A DNA stretch of 64,000 nucleotides from Salinivibrio kushneri (GCF_005280275.1 NZ_CP040021.1:2567001-2631000); one strand, 5' to 3'; positions 19,528 through 39,391 are shown, counted from the stretch's first letter. Program-made: numbers and translations. The notes: generated by a model not told the origin, from the letters alone.

Positions 19528-19587
19528 TTTTGAAGCGAGACGCGCAGTGTATGCCAATACATGAGCATCGCAGCTATCAAAAATCAC
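19528..19587. repeat. 60-bp structured repeat, copy 1 (between 5S and terminator of rrn 1)
   Basis: About 85% identical over 60 bases to 23225-23284. Both contain GCAGTGT...ACATGAGCATCGCAGC. The central stem differs but stays paired: TGTAT-GCCA-ATACA here, TGTGC-GCTA-GCACA in copy 2. Operon 2 has no copy at the corresponding place. No coding potential. The role is unknown. Confidence 0.75.
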
Positions 19588-19614
19588 AAGCAATAGGCGC
19601 AATTTATAATCAAA

Positions 19615-19732
19615 GCCTGGCGATGTCCTACTCTCACATGGGGAGACCCCACACTACCATCGGCGCTGCTTCGTTTCACTACTGAGTTCGGCATGGAGTC
19701 AGGTGGGTCCAAAGCGCTATGGTCGCCAAGCA
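19615..19732 (-). rRNA. rrf: 5S ribosomal RNA (rrn operon 1)
   Basis: 118 nt on the minus strand, beginning TGCTTGGCGACCATAGCG and ending CATCGCCAGGC, with the conserved CCGAACTCAGTAGTGAAACG. It differs from the operon 2 copy at two positions. Ends are estimated by alignment to known 5S sequences. Confidence 0.96.
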
Positions 19733-19845
19733 AAATTGGGTGTGTCTTCACTTTTCAGTCAAAACACAAATCTAGAAAGCTGTTTCGTTCTCGCCACAAT
19801 CAACTGGCTTATTTTAAGTCCAACCCAAAACCCCTTGGGTGTTGT

Positions 19846-22831
<2,986 letters not shown>

Positions 22832-23014
22832 ATACAACCCCAAAAGGTCTTGCATGAAAACAATTAAGGTTTTGTTTTTGCCGGACTCAAAATAGAGACT
22901 TTGCTTATCAAATAAGACAAAGCCCAAGCACACTTGATTGTGTGAGTGACATTACTGTCACTGATTGAGAACTTTACTGTCATTCTTAAAGAATGACTTG
23001 TCAGCTTTCCAGAT

Positions 23015-23026
23015 TGTTAAAGAGCA
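23015..23026 (-). promoter_or_regulatory. boxA antitermination site in the spacer of rrn 1
   Basis: On the minus strand TGCTCTTTAACA, the standard boxA for Nus-factor antitermination, between tRNA-Ala and 23S. The rest of the spacer 22832-23092 contains the inverted repeats expected for 23S processing, and no gene. Confidence 0.85.
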
Positions 23027-23092
23027 TGTGAATCTATCAATACGATAAACCACTTTTTAAAGACACTTATTATCATAAATGCGCTTAAAAAG

Positions 23093-23168
23093 TGGTGGAG
23101 CTAAGCAGGTTCGAACTGCTGACCTCCTGCGTGCAAGGCAGGCGCTCTCCCAGCTGAGCTATAGCCCC
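23093..23168 (-). tRNA. tRNA-Ala(TGC) in the rrn 1 spacer
   Basis: 76 nt with CCA; begins GGGGCTATAGCTCAGCTGGG, anticodon loop CTTGCACG (TGC), ends GCTCCACCA. Standard spacer tRNA, downstream of tRNA-Ile. Confidence 0.97.
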
Positions 23169-23224
23169 ATCATAATTCCTTAGACAGACTTCTTCGAAGA
23201 AGCCACTTCGCTTAACCCAGTCAG

Positions 23225-23284
23225 ATTTGAAGTGAGAGGCGCAGTGTGCGCTAGCACATGAGCATCGCAGCTATCAAAGATGAC
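23225..23284. repeat. 60-bp structured repeat, copy 2 (between tRNA-Ile and tRNA-Ala)
   Basis: Partner of 19528-19587. The central stem is TGTGC-GCTA-GCACA. It sits in the 132-base gap between the two spacer tRNAs and would be part of the primary rRNA transcript. Flanking bases carry no gene. Confidence 0.75.
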
Positions 23285-23300
23285 GCAGGGTAAGTAGAAG

Positions 23301-23377
<77 letters not shown>

Positions 23378-23468
23378 ATCTAAGGTACGAGCCTTTCACT
23401 AAGGCATTCGTATCTCTTTGACTTTCAACCTATACAATCTGTGTGAGCACTCGCAACAATAGCGTCAG

Positions 23469-25037
<1,569 letters not shown>

Positions 25038-25214
25038 AAGTTTGGTGTTTCCGTAGAAACTGCTCAATGAATACTGATTACTGTTTATCTCCGAAGAGAC
25101 AAACGAATTGACTGTGCCGAACAACTATAAAAGTTGTCGTTTGGTCACTCAGTTCATCGAATAAATCTTTTTGTCTATTCTTAACGAGTGCCCACACAGA
25201 TTGCATAGGTCAAA

Positions 25215-25226
25215 TTGTTAAAGAGC
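25215..25226 (-). promoter_or_regulatory. Leader boxA of rrn 1
   Basis: Minus-strand GCTCTTTAACAA about 180 bases before 16S, followed by TTTGACCTATGCAATCTGTG. Identical leader boxA in operon 2. The leader 25038-25214 shows no gene. Confidence 0.82.
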
Positions 25227-25252
25227 GCCGCTCAATTTTGAGCGGGAGTGGC

Positions 25253-25280
25253 ATTTTACGCCACTTTGGCATCGAGTCAA
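25253..25280 (-). promoter_or_regulatory. rrn 1 promoter P2
   Basis: Minus strand: -35 TTGACT (25280-25275), 16-base spacer, -10 TAAAAT (25258-25253). A small palindrome CGCTCAATTTTGAGCG follows at 25228-25243. Operon 2 has no equivalent -10. Confidence 0.72.
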
Positions 25281-25343
25281 GCGTTTTGTTTGCTTGGCTG
25301 TTTTGCCGTTGTTAGCGCGGTTTGCCGTGCCAACGAGAAGCGC

Positions 25344-25371
25344 ATTATAGAGAGGTAATTTTGTGACGCAA
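25344..25371 (-). promoter_or_regulatory. rrn 1 promoter P1
   Basis: Minus strand: -35 TTGCGT (25371-25366), 16-base spacer, perfect -10 TATAAT (25349-25344), then GCGC discriminator. An A/T-rich UP-element-like stretch lies upstream at about 25375-25395. Confidence 0.82.
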
Positions 25372-25454
25372 GGGGTTTTTAAGAAAAACTTTCCAGGCGA
25401 ACAAAAACCCAACAATATGCATTATTACTGAGCATTTCCACGCTAAAACACGGC

Positions 25455-25482
25455 AAAAAGCCACCTAAAATTGGTGGCTTTC
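25455..25482 (-). terminator. Intrinsic terminator of clpB
   Basis: Minus strand: AAGCCACC-AATTTTA-GGTGGCTT followed by TTTGCC. It separates the clpB transcript from the rrn 1 promoters. Confidence 0.85.
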
Positions 25483-25495
25483 GTCCGATAAGTAC

Positions 25496-28075
25496 TTATA
25501 AGTCCTGTCTTGCGATGATTTGGTCGTTTTCAACATCAAGGAAAACAGACCGCCCTGGTATCAGCTCGCCACTTAGAATTTGCTGAGCAAGCGGGTTTTC
25601 AATTGTCTGCTGGATAGCACGTTTGAGTGGACGCGCACCATAGACGGGGTCAAAGCCACCTTTAGCGACTTTTGCTAAGGCTGCGTCTGAGACCTCAAGC
25701 TTAAAGTCTCTTTCGGCCATACGGTGAGCCAGATCTTGCATCTGTAGACCCGCAATCTCTTTGATATGGTCTTCGGCTAATGGATGGAAAACCACCGCTT
25801 CATCGATTCGGTTGATGAACTCTGGACGGAAATGATTCGCAGCTACTTCCATCACGGTGCGTTTTATACCCGCATAGTCCAGTTCACCGAAATGCGCCTG
25901 AATCTGCTCTGAGCCAAGGTTTGACGTCATGATCACCACCGCATTGCGAAAGTCGACGGTACGGCCTTGACCATCCGTCAGGCGACCATCATCCAGCACC
26001 TGTAGCAAGATATTAAACACATCCGAATGGGCTTTCTCTATCTCGTCGAGCAGAATGACAGAGTAAGGGCGGCGACGTACCGCTTCGGTCAGGTAGCCAC
26101 CTTCTTCATAACCCACATAGCCTGGAGGCGCCCCCACAAGGCGAGCCACGGAGTGCTTCTCCATAAATTCGGACATATCAATCCGAACCATGGCATCTCG
26201 GCTATCGAACATAAACTCGGCAAGTGACTTACATAGCTCGGTTTTACCTACCCCCGTTGGCCCTAGGAAGAGGAATGAGCCGATCGGGCGATTCGGATCC
26301 GCTAAGCCCGCTCGGCTGCGGCGAATGGCGTTGCCGACAGCACTGACCGCTTCATCTTGTCCAACCACACGCTCGTGAAGCGCTGACTCCATTTTAAGTA
26401 GCTTTTCTTTCTCGCTTTCCAGCATGCGCGAGACTGGAATACCTGTCTGGCGTGCAATGACATCTGCGATCTCCGCATCCGTGACACGGTTTTTAAGCAA
26501 TGTCATTTCCTGCATCTCTGCCTGACTGGCAAGATCCAGCTGCTTCTCAAGCTCCGGAATTTTTCCGTATTGCAGCTCTGACATCCGGCTCAAATCACCC
26601 GCTCGACGAGCGATTTCCATGTCAGTACGTGCTTGCTCTAACGCTGCTTTAATATGTTGAGCACCAGACACGGCAGCTTTCTCAGTGTTCCAGACCTCTT
26701 CCAATTCTGCGTACTCACGCTCTTTTGCTTCTAACTCGTCGCGAAGCGTTTCTAAGCGCTTTTGGCTCGCACTGTCTTCTTCTTTTTCCAGTGCTTGCTG
26801 CTCTATCTTCAGTTGCACAATACGACGCTCAAGCCTGTCGAGTGAGTCTGGCTTTGAGTCTATTTGCATCCGAATACTGGAAGCGGCCTCATCAATCAGA
26901 TCGATGGCTTTATCTGGCAGTTGCCGATCGGCAATATAGCGGTGTGACAAGCTCGCAGCAGCAACGATAGCCGGATCGGTAATCTCTACCGCATGATGCA
27001 ATTCATAACGCTCTTTGAGGCCTCGCAAAATGGCCACCGTGTCTTCGACATTCGGCTCACTCACCAATACTTTTTGGAAACGACGCTCTAATGCCGCATC
27101 TTTCTCCACATACTGCCGATACTCATCCAGCGTGGTGGCCCCAACACAATGGAGTTCACCACGTGCCAAGGCAGGCTTAAGCATGTTGCCCGCGTCCATG
27201 GCCCCTTCAGCTTTGCCTGCACCCACCATGGTATGCAGTTCATCGATAAAGAGGATGACATTGCCTTCCTCTTTGGCAAGCTCGTTGAGTACCGCTTTTA
27301 GACGCTCTTCAAACTCACCTCGATACTTCGCCCCTGCAACTAATGAACCCATATCAAGAGAAAGAACGCGTTTACTGCGAAGCCCCTCTGGCACCTCACC
27401 ATTCACAATGCGTTGGGCAAGCCCTTCAACGATCGCGGTTTTACCTACACCGGGCTCACCAATCAGCACTGGGTTATTCTTGGTGCGGCGTTGTAACACT
27501 TGCACCGTACGACGGATTTCATCATCACGGCCAATAACAGGGTCGAGCTTGCCTTGCTCTGCACGCTCAGTAAGATCAATGGTGAATTTTTCGAGGGCTT
27601 GGCGGTTCTCTTCCGCATTCGGATCATCAACTTGCTGGCCGCCACGGACTTTCTCTATCGCTTCTTCTACCTTTTGCGACGTCAACCCGTGGCTACGCAA
27701 CAGATCTCCCAACTGGCCTTTGTCTTCCACCGCCGCCAAAACAAAAAGCTCTGACGAGATATATTTATCTTTACGCTTTTGCGAGATTTTGTCGCACAGG
27801 TTAAATAGCGTGCCTAGGTGGTTTGAAAGCTGCACTTCGCCACCCGTGCCAGTGACTTGTGGTAGGCGGTCTAATAACTCAGAGAGACTGGAACGCAACT
27901 GGCTCACATCCACGTTCAGCATGGTCAATAACGGGCGGATGGCACTGCTGTCTTGGTTCAGGAGCGCGGTCATCAAGTGAACAGGCTCGATGTATTGGTG
28001 ATCTCGCCCTAATGCCAGTGATTGCGCATCAGAAATCGCAATTTGGAATTTACTCGTAAATCGGTCAAGGCGCAT
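25496..28075 (-). CDS. clpB: ATP-dependent disaggregase ClpB
   Basis: Hsp100 hexamer that, with DnaK, threads and dissolves protein aggregates after heat stress; cytoplasmic. 859 residues. N-domain about 1-145, NBD1 with Walker [14 protein letters not shown] (about 206), M-domain coiled coil about 410-525, NBD2 with Walker [14 protein letters not shown] (about 606) and a C-terminal domain. Start ATG 28075 ([11 protein letters not shown]) follows GGGAGGAACT; an in-frame upstream start at 28087 would include the ribosome binding site. A sigma-32 promoter lies upstream. Last gene after rluD-pgeF, and next to an rrn operon, as in E. coli. Confidence 0.98.
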   Translation of the reverse strand: MRLDRFTSKFQIAISDAQSLALGRDHQYIEPVHLMTALLNQDSSAIRPLLTMLNVDVSQLRSSLSELLDRLPQVTGTGGEVQLSNHLGTLFNLCDKISQKRKDKYISSELFVLAAVEDKGQLGDLLRSHGLTSQKVEEAIEKVRGGQQVDDPNAEENRQALEKFTIDLTERAEQGKLDPVIGRDDEIRRTVQVLQRRTKNNPVLIGEPGVGKTAIVEGLAQRIVNGEVPEGLRSKRVLSLDMGSLVAGAKYRGEFEERLKAVLNELAKEEGNVILFIDELHTMVGAGKAEGAMDAGNMLKPALARGELHCVGATTLDEYRQYVEKDAALERRFQKVLVSEPNVEDTVAILRGLKERYELHHAVEITDPAIVAAASLSHRYIADRQLPDKAIDLIDEAASSIRMQIDSKPDSLDRLERRIVQLKIEQQALEKEEDSASQKRLETLRDELEAKEREYAELEEVWNTEKAAVSGAQHIKAALEQARTDMEIARRAGDLSRMSELQYGKIPELEKQLDLASQAEMQEMTLLKNRVTDAEIADVIARQTGIPVSRMLESEKEKLLKMESALHERVVGQDEAVSAVGNAIRRSRAGLADPNRPIGSFLFLGPTGVGKTELCKSLAEFMFDSRDAMVRIDMSEFMEKHSVARLVGAPPGYVGYEEGGYLTEAVRRRPYSVILLDEIEKAHSDVFNILLQVLDDGRLTDGQGRTVDFRNAVVIMTSNLGSEQIQAHFGELDYAGIKRTVMEVAANHFRPEFINRIDEAVVFHPLAEDHIKEIAGLQMQDLAHRMAERDFKLEVSDAALAKVAKGGFDPVYGARPLKRAIQQTIENPLAQQILSGELIPGRSVFLDVENDQIIARQDL

Positions 28076-28108
28076 AGTTCCTCCCACTTAACACCTCTAG
28101 TTGATGAA

Positions 28109-28139
28109 TAAATGGGCACGATTGCGGCGCTTTTCAAGC
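28109..28139 (-). promoter_or_regulatory. Sigma-32 heat-shock promoter of clpB
   Basis: Minus strand GCTTGAAA (28139-28132), 15-base spacer, CCCATTTA (28116-28109); close to the consensus CTTGAAA / CCCCATNT. About 34 bases before the start codon. Confidence 0.75.
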
Positions 28140-28152
28140 ACCTTTGTCGATT

Positions 28153-28875
28153 TTATTTCACCCGCCAGATGCAGGTTGCCATCCGGCCTGTTTGCCCATC
28201 TCGTCGATACGAATAAAACTGATCCGCCTGCTGGTAGGTACAAAACTCCCCACCATAAACAGCAGTAACGCCAGCCTGTTGGAGTCGTTGCGTCGCGAGC
28301 ATATAAAGATCAGCGAAGTACTTGTGGTTGTCGGTAGGCATAAAGGCGACCTTGGCTTCCGGTGACAAAGTGGTAAATGCCTGATACACATCTTCCCCTA
28401 CCTCGAAAGCTTGGGGGCCAATCGCAGGCCCCAGCCAAACGAGGCATCGGCTTGGCGCCTCAAACATCGATAATGTCGATTCCAGCACACCATGTAATAA
28501 TCCGCGCCAACCTGCGTGGGCCGCCGCGACTTGCTGACCATCGTCACTGCAAAAAAGTACTGGCAAGCAATCAGCCGTCATGATGGTACAGACTTGGCCT
28601 GTTGTTTCGGCGAAGGCCGCATCTGCCTTGGGGTGAGGGTCCTGGCTTGGCAGGCGCGTGACCTGGGTGCCATGTACTTGGTCCAGCCAGGTAATATCGC
28701 CCTCGACCTGCTTTGCGAGTAGCAGTCGGTTTTTGGCAACATCATCAGGTGCGTCGCCAACATGCATCCCCAAGTTCCAACTCGAAAAGCGCCCATGGCT
28801 CACGCCACCAACACGCGTGGTCGTCAGCGCACGCACATTGCTTGGGGCAGGCCAGTCGGGCTCGAGGTAGCGCAT
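28153..28875 (-). CDS. pgeF: Peptidoglycan editing factor / multicopper-oxidase-like protein PgeF (YfiH)
   Basis: Member of the laccase-domain (DUF152) family; E. coli YfiH is reported to limit misincorporated residues in peptidoglycan precursors, and relatives act on purine nucleosides. 240 residues (E. coli 243). The family His/Cys metal-site segments TADCLPVLF (about 97-105) and AAAHAGWRGLLHG (about 118-130) are present, as is the N-terminal TTTRVGGVS. Its ATG overlaps the rluD stop (TGATG), so it is translationally coupled. The cluster bamD / rluD-pgeF-clpB matches E. coli. Confidence 0.94.
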   Translation of the reverse strand: MRYLEPDWPAPSNVRALTTTRVGGVSHGRFSSWNLGMHVGDAPDDVAKNRLLLAKQVEGDITWLDQVHGTQVTRLPSQDPHPKADAAFAETTGQVCTIMTADCLPVLFCSDDGQQVAAAHAGWRGLLHGVLESTLSMFEAPSRCLVWLGPAIGPQAFEVGEDVYQAFTTLSPEAKVAFMPTDNHKYFADLYMLATQRLQQAGVTAVYGGEFCTYQQADQFYSYRRDGQTGRMATCIWRVK

Positions 28876-29849
28876 CAGTATTCCTCTTCTCCATATTGGC
28901 TTTGATCATCCCTTAGCAGCTCAGTCAGTGCGACCATGTCATCTGGAATCGGAGCATGCCATTCCATTTGCTCGCCAGTGACCGGATGATCTAAACGTAG
29001 CATGGCCGCATGTAGCGCCTGGCGCCGGAATTGGCGTAAGCCTTGGATGAGCGCATCATCGGCATGACGAGGCGGTTTAGCCTTGCCACCATATAGCGGA
29101 TCGCCCACTAAGGGATGATTCAAGTAAGCCATATGGACACGGATCTGGTGAGTCCGGCCCGTTTCCAAGCGCAAACGTAACCGCGTGTGGCCACGAAAAT
29201 GCTCGGCCACGCGATAATGGGTGATCGCGGGCTTACCTAATTCATGCACCGCCATATGGGTGCGTTTCGTTGCGTGGCGGCCAATCGGCTTATCCACCAA
29301 ACCACCACCGGTCATATTGCCAATCGCAATCGCTTCGTACTCACGGGTAATTTTCCGCTTCTGTAGCGCCCGAACTAGACGTGTTTGTGCTGGGATCGTT
29401 TTGGCGACCACCATTAATCCCGTGGTGTCTTTGTCCAAACGATGGACGATCCCTGCTCGAGGTACGTCTCCTATTTCCGGATAACGATACAAAAGACCGT
29501 TCAGTAAAGTACCATCAGGGCAACCTGCGCCTGGGTGAACAACCAACCCCGCAGGTTTATTAATCACCAACAAGTCGTCATCTTCATAGACAATATCGAG
29601 CGGAATATCTTGCGGGATCCAACGGTCATCATCCTCGATTTCCGCAGTGATCTCGACGCTTTCTCCTCCCATCACTTTTTGACGCGGTTTATCAATGGCC
29701 ACGCCATTGAGTGACACCTGACCAGCTTGGATCCAGGTTTTGATCCGAGAGCGCGAGTAATCAGGAAACAGCTCAGCGATAGCTTGGTCGAGCCGCTGAC
29801 CTAGTTGATGATCTTGGATCTGATGGGATAACTCTATCTGTTGTGCCAT
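28875..29849 (-). CDS. rluD: 23S rRNA pseudouridine(1911/1915/1917) synthase RluD
   Basis: Isomerises three uridines in helix 69 of 23S rRNA and supports ribosome assembly. 324 residues (E. coli 326). An N-terminal S4 RNA-binding domain (QRLDQAIAELFPDYSRSRIK) is followed by the catalytic RluA-type domain; the catalytic Asp is in HRLDKDTTGLMVVAKT (about 136-151), and RTHQIRVHMAYLNHPLVGDP is further on. Divergent from bamD; the 198-base gap between them must hold both promoters. Confidence 0.97.
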   Translation of the reverse strand: MAQQIELSHQIQDHQLGQRLDQAIAELFPDYSRSRIKTWIQAGQVSLNGVAIDKPRQKVMGGESVEITAEIEDDDRWIPQDIPLDIVYEDDDLLVINKPAGLVVHPGAGCPDGTLLNGLLYRYPEIGDVPRAGIVHRLDKDTTGLMVVAKTIPAQTRLVRALQKRKITREYEAIAIGNMTGGGLVDKPIGRHATKRTHMAVHELGKPAITHYRVAEHFRGHTRLRLRLETGRTHQIRVHMAYLNHPLVGDPLYGGKAKPPRHADDALIQGLRQFRRQALHAAMLRLDHPVTGEQMEWHAPIPDDMVALTELLRDDQSQYGEEEY

Positions 29850-30047
29850 ATCGAACTTTTCTGTGATTTCTATGACTAAACCCTTGCGACAGTCGTTATA
29901 GTGGCGCTTGGCATATCGCCTGCAAACGCCTTTTGCTATAGTCGCCTGTCACTGGATAAAATAGCCGGAATAATGACATTGTATCTGTTTGCCGCTGCGA
30001 CCGTAATCCAGATGGCATAAAAACTTTTCAAGGAAGTGCGATAACCC

Positions 30048-30773
30048 ATGAAACGCCTAACCCTGACTGCGCTACTCGCAGCCTCTCTACTCGCCGGTTG
30101 TTCAAGTAACGACCAAGTCGTTCAAGACGATCCGCCATCCAAACTGTATCAGGATGCTGAAGCGCAGTTAAATCAAGGGGCTTGGATAACCGCGATTGAA
30201 AAGCTGGAAGCACTAGATTCACGCTATCCTTTTGGTGCTTATTCTGATCAAGTGCAGCTGGACCTTATTTATGCATATTACAAAAATGATGACTTGGCTT
30301 TGGCCGAAGCCACGATCGATCGTTTTATGCGTATGCACCCAGCGCACTCAGAAAGTGACTGGGTGGTTTATATGCGTGGTCTTGTCCATATGGGCCAAGA
30401 TCGTAGCCTCATTCACGATATCTTACGTATGGAGCGGGATGACAGAGATCCGCAACCAGCACGTAAAGCCTTTGCCGATTTTCGTCGCTTACTTGAGCGC
30501 TATCCCAACAGTGAATATGCCGCAGATGCCAAAGCGCGGATGACCGCATTGAAAAACCGCCTTGCCAACTATGAGCTCGCCGCCGCTGATTACTACATCC
30601 GTCGCGAAGCATGGGTTGCCGCGGTTAACCGTTGCCAAGCGTTGCAGCGTGACTTCCCTGATACAGAGGCAGCCCGCGCATCGTTACCTTTGATGCTGAA
30701 AGCCTATGAAAAGCTTGGACTCGAAGAACCTGCAGAGCGAACAAGAAAACTTATCGCTAAGAACCCAGCGTAA
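30048..30773 (+). CDS. bamD: Outer-membrane assembly lipoprotein BamD
   Basis: Essential partner of BamA in inserting outer-membrane beta-barrels. 241 residues. Signal peptide MKRLTLTALLAASLLAGC with lipobox LAGC, so Cys18 is lipidated. Tetratricopeptide repeats follow, with the typical YPFGAYSDQVQLDLIYAYYK (about 64-83). Divergent from rluD, as in E. coli. RBS AGGAAGTGCGATAACCC precedes the start. An intrinsic terminator follows. Confidence 0.97.
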   Translation: MKRLTLTALLAASLLAGCSSNDQVVQDDPPSKLYQDAEAQLNQGAWITAIEKLEALDSRYPFGAYSDQVQLDLIYAYYKNDDLALAEATIDRFMRMHPAHSESDWVVYMRGLVHMGQDRSLIHDILRMERDDRDPQPARKAFADFRRLLERYPNSEYAADAKARMTALKNRLANYELAAADYYIRREAWVAAVNRCQALQRDFPDTEAARASLPLMLKAYEKLGLEEPAERTRKLIAKNPA

Positions 30774-30798
30774 TAGCAAGTCAAAAAGCTTGATAATC

Positions 30799-30824
30799 AA
30801 AACCTCCGCCAAGGAGGTTTTTTT
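30799..30824 (+). terminator. Intrinsic terminator of bamD
   Basis: AAACCTCC-GCCA-GGAGGTTT then a run of T residues; 8-bp stem. It separates bamD from the convergent rRNA operon 2. Confidence 0.88.
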
Positions 30825-30993
30825 ATGTCTATAGATTACCGGTGAAAAGCGCGCTTCACCGAGTAATATTGGAATCGACTCTCGGCTTCAGTGTTGAGTG
30901 AGAACAGCCACACGCTTGTCGATGTATAACGGTTCAGAGAGTTTGAAGCGGCAGGTTATTGAAGCAAAACGCGGACAATGTTGGTTTAGATAC
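30825..30993. other. Spacer between bamD terminator and rrn 2 terminator
   Basis: About 170 bases with no supported gene, promoter or repeat. A short inverted pair GGTGAA...TTCACC is seen near 30840-30859. A possible 68-codon frame starting at 30898 has no ribosome binding site and crosses the rrn terminator. Confidence 0.5.
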
Positions 30994-31023
30994 AAAAAAG
31001 CCCTGACCGTAAGGTCAGGGCTT
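30994..31023 (-). terminator. Terminator of rRNA operon 2
   Basis: Minus strand AAGCCCTGACC-TTAC-GGTCAGGGCTTTTTTG: a perfect 11-bp stem and T-tract, homologous to the operon 1 terminator. Confidence 0.93.
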
Positions 31024-31081
31024 GGTGTTTTTTATCAAAGTCTTACGTCAATCTGCTTTGATACTTTAATCCGTTTTTGCC

Positions 31082-31105
31082 TTCAGATTTTTCCAAAAAT
31101 CTGAA
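31082..31105 (-). repeat. Perfect 11-bp inverted repeat just after 5S of rrn 2
   Basis: TTCAGATTTTT and AAAAATCTGAA separated by only two bases, 13 bases past the 5S end. At the matching point operon 1 carries the 60-bp structured repeat instead. Could be a processing or protecting hairpin; function inferred. Confidence 0.65.
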
Positions 31106-31118
31106 AACAAGAAAGCAA

Positions 31119-31236
31119 GCCTGGCGATGTCCTACTCTCACATGGGGAGGCCCCACACTACCATCGGCGCTGCTTCCTTTCACTACTGAGTTCGGCATGG
31201 AGTCAGGTGGGTCCAAAGCGCTATGGTCGCCAAGCA
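31119..31236 (-). rRNA. rrf: 5S ribosomal RNA (rrn operon 2)
   Basis: 118 nt, differing from the operon 1 copy at two positions (GGCC for GACC on the plus strand near 31149, and CCTTT for CGTTT near 31174). Confidence 0.96.
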
Positions 31237-31349
31237 AAATTGGGTGTGTCTTCACTTTTCAGTCAAAACACAAATCTAGAAAGCTGTTCATTCTCGCCAC
31301 AATCAACTGGCTTTATTTTAAGTCCAACCCAAAACCCCTTGGGTGTTGT

Positions 31350-34335
<2,986 letters not shown>

Positions 34336-34577
34336 ATACAACCCCAAGAGGTTTTTTTTTTGCGCGAGACTGTCTTAAAAAGAAATCTGCGTCGCAAAAC
34401 CACTGAGTGTTGAATCATCAACCAATTAAGGTTTTGTTTTTGCCGGACTCAAAATAGAGACTTTGCTTATCAAATAAGACAAAGCCCAAGCACACTTGAT
34501 TGTGTGAGTGACATTACATGTCACTGATTGAGAACTTTACTGTCATTCTTTAAGAATGACTTGTCAGCTTTCCAGAT

Positions 34578-34589
34578 TGTTAAAGAGCA
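34578..34589 (-). promoter_or_regulatory. boxA antitermination site in the spacer of rrn 2
   Basis: Minus-strand TGCTCTTTAACA between tRNA-Glu and 23S. The spacer 34336-34647 shares its distal part with operon 1 but has about 60 extra bases beside 23S (near 34350-34425), including a run of nine or more T residues. No gene. Confidence 0.85.
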
Positions 34590-34647
34590 TGTCGTTTATT
34601 GCTAAATAAACCACTTTGTAACCACACTCGAAAGTATGTTTATAAAG

Positions 34648-34723
34648 TGGCGTCCCATAGGGGAGTCGAACCCCTGTTACCGCCGTGAAAGGGCGGTGTC
34701 CTAGGCCTCTAGACGAATGGGAC
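34648..34723 (-). tRNA. tRNA-Glu(TTC) in the rrn 2 spacer
   Basis: 76 nt with encoded GCCA end; begins GTCCCATTCGTCTAGAGG, anticodon loop CTTTCAC (TTC). Single spacer tRNA, as in the E. coli rrnB/C/E/G type. Confidence 0.97.
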
Positions 34724-34804
34724 ACGCTGATATGTTTGGGAACATATCCTCTTTATAACTTCAACCTATACAATCTGTGTGAGCACTCGCAACAATAGCG
34801 TCAG

Positions 34805-36373
<1,569 letters not shown>

Positions 36374-36564
36374 AAGTTCTTTTGTTCGCTTTCCTATAAA
36401 GGAAAGACAAACGGCTCGATAAATACTGTTTTGTTCGTCTCTTACGAGACAAACGAATTGACTGTGCCGAACAACTGTAAAAGTTGTCGTTTGGTCACTC
36501 AGTTCATCGAATAAATCTTTTTGTCTATTCTTAACGAGTGCCCACACAGATTGCATAGGTCAAA

Positions 36565-36576
36565 TTGTTAAAGAGC
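36565..36576 (-). promoter_or_regulatory. Leader boxA of rrn 2
   Basis: Minus-strand CGCTCTTTAACA in a leader that matches operon 1 from about 36455 to 36576. The 16S-proximal leader differs between operons. Confidence 0.82.
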
Positions 36577-36638
36577 GTGTTGACTTCGTGGTCGGCATTT
36601 CGTGACTTGCGTCTCGTTGCCCCGTCAACAGGAAGCGC

Positions 36639-36666
36639 AGTATAGAGATCTCAGTTTTTCCCGCAA
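36639..36666 (-). promoter_or_regulatory. rrn 2 promoter P1
   Basis: Minus strand: -35 TTGCGG (36666-36661), 16-base spacer, -10 TATACT (36644-36639), GCGC discriminator. A strongly A/T-rich upstream stretch (about 36668-36735) could serve as an UP element. A TTGACG at a P2-like place lacks a matching -10. Confidence 0.75.
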
Positions 36667-36875
36667 CCCCTTTTTGCAAAAAAAATCTCACCTGAACGAA
36701 ATTCGTACAAAATCGTTTTTTTTGTCTATTTTAACCCTTGTGTTTTGCCGCCAGTGTTCACCTTGGCTTACATCGCTCATCATGCTTTTCACTCTTCTCC
36801 ACTCAAAATGAGGCATACATCATAAAAATTGGCTGGTAGCATGGCCTGCCTGTTTCTCACTTGGGAGTCATCGAT

Positions 36876-37208
36876 ATGAAGCATTGGCTTTTTCTAGGGT
36901 TTGCTATTGTGGCAGAGGTGATTGCAACCGCATCACTCAAAAACAGTGACGGCTTTTCTAAGCTCGTTCCTTCGATATTAGTGGTGGTGGGATACAGTTT
37001 CTCTTTCTATCTACTCGCCCTCACTTTACGCGCAATTCCTGTAGGCATCGCCTATGCGATATGGGCCGGCGCGGGCGTGACATTGATTGCTTTGATTGGT
37101 TGGCTAGTCTTTGACCAAAAGCTGGATGCACCGGCGGTGATAGGAATGGCACTGATTGTCTCGGGTGTCGCAGTGATGAATATTTTTTCATCTGCGTCTC
37201 CGCACTGA
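36876..37208 (+). CDS. Small multidrug resistance (SMR) efflux protein, EmrE/Qac type
   Basis: 110 residues, four TM helices; an antiparallel dimer that exchanges protons for cationic lipophilic compounds. The essential Glu14 is present (FAIVAEVIATASLK). IPVGIAYAIWAGAGV (Trp near 63) and the C-terminus VMNIFSSASPH closely match EmrE rather than the guanidinium exporter Gdx/SugE. Start ATG 36876 with GGGAG about 9 bases upstream; a TTG at 36861 is less likely. No guanidine riboswitch-like structure seen upstream. Followed by a terminator shared with groEL. Confidence 0.9.
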   Translation: MKHWLFLGFAIVAEVIATASLKNSDGFSKLVPSILVVVGYSFSFYLLALTLRAIPVGIAYAIWAGAGVTLIALIGWLVFDQKLDAPAVIGMALIVSGVAVMNIFSSASPH

Positions 37209-37235
37209 GCCGCGTTATTGGCGTCAGCCCGAGAA

Positions 37236-37265
37236 CGAAAAAACCCAGCCGAAGCTGGGTTTTTT
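37236..37265. terminator. Bidirectional terminator between the SMR gene and groEL
   Basis: AAAAAACCCAGC-CGAA-GCTGGGTTTTTT, 8-bp core stem with A/T tracts on both sides. Confidence 0.9.
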
Positions 37266-37285
37266 CATTTATGAGGGAAAGGCGA

Positions 37286-38950
<1,665 letters not shown>

Positions 38951-38978
38951 TTACATTATTGATTGGAGGTGAAATGAA

Positions 38979-39269
38979 TTATTCAACGATTGCCATAATG
39001 TCGCTTTCAGACAAGATCAGAACTTCTTGACCCTCGATTTTTTCCGTCTTGGTGCCAAAGCCTTCAGAGAAGATAACAGTGTCACCCACTTGAACGTCCA
39101 ATGGCTGCACATTGCCGTTTTCAAGAATACGGCCTTTGCCTACCGCCAGCACTTTACCGCGGGTAGACTTTTCTGCAGCAGAACCAGTTAACACGATGCC
39201 ACCCGCTGATTTAGACTCAGCTTCTTGGCGCTCAACGATAACGCGATCATGTAGTGGACGAATGTTCAT
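38979..39269 (-). CDS. groES: Co-chaperonin GroES (10 kDa)
   Basis: Heptameric lid of the GroEL chamber. 96 residues, standard length. Begins [20 protein letters not shown]; the mobile loop ([16 protein letters not shown]) is at about 20-35. RBS AGGAGACGACC before ATG 39269. First gene of the groESL operon, under a sigma-32-like promoter about 90-120 bases upstream. Confidence 0.98.
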   Translation of the reverse strand: MNIRPLHDRVIVERQEAESKSAGGIVLTGSAAEKSTRGKVLAVGKGRILENGNVQPLDVQVGDTVIFSEGFGTKTEKIEGQEVLILSESDIMAIVE

Positions 39270-39360
39270 CGGTCGTCTCCTGAATTAGTAATGATGTTCC
39301 GTTTGATGAAGTAAGTATGCACACAGGCCGTACATGCGTCCGGTTCCTGATGTAATTCCC

Positions 39361-39391
39361 TATGTGGGGACGCCCTTTTTCTTTCCCAAGG
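39361..39391 (-). promoter_or_regulatory. Sigma-32-like promoter of groESL
   Basis: Minus strand: CCTTGGGA (39391-39384), 15-base spacer, CCCCACATA (39369-39361). The layout is close to the E. coli groE promoter (CTTGAA / CCCCAT). No CIRCE element seen. Confidence 0.65.

Noticed and set aside
27015-27980. 321-codon plus-strand frame opposite clpB
   Set aside because: Antisense shadow of clpB; Ser/Arg-rich translation with no domain, typical of a mirrored coding frame.
30898-31104. 68-codon frame between bamD and rrn 2
   Set aside because: It crosses the rrn terminator and the hairpin after 5S and has no RBS.
36700-36875. Guanidine riboswitch before the SMR gene
   Set aside because: No guanidine-II paired hairpins with ACGR loops or similar fold seen, and the protein is EmrE-like rather than Gdx-like.
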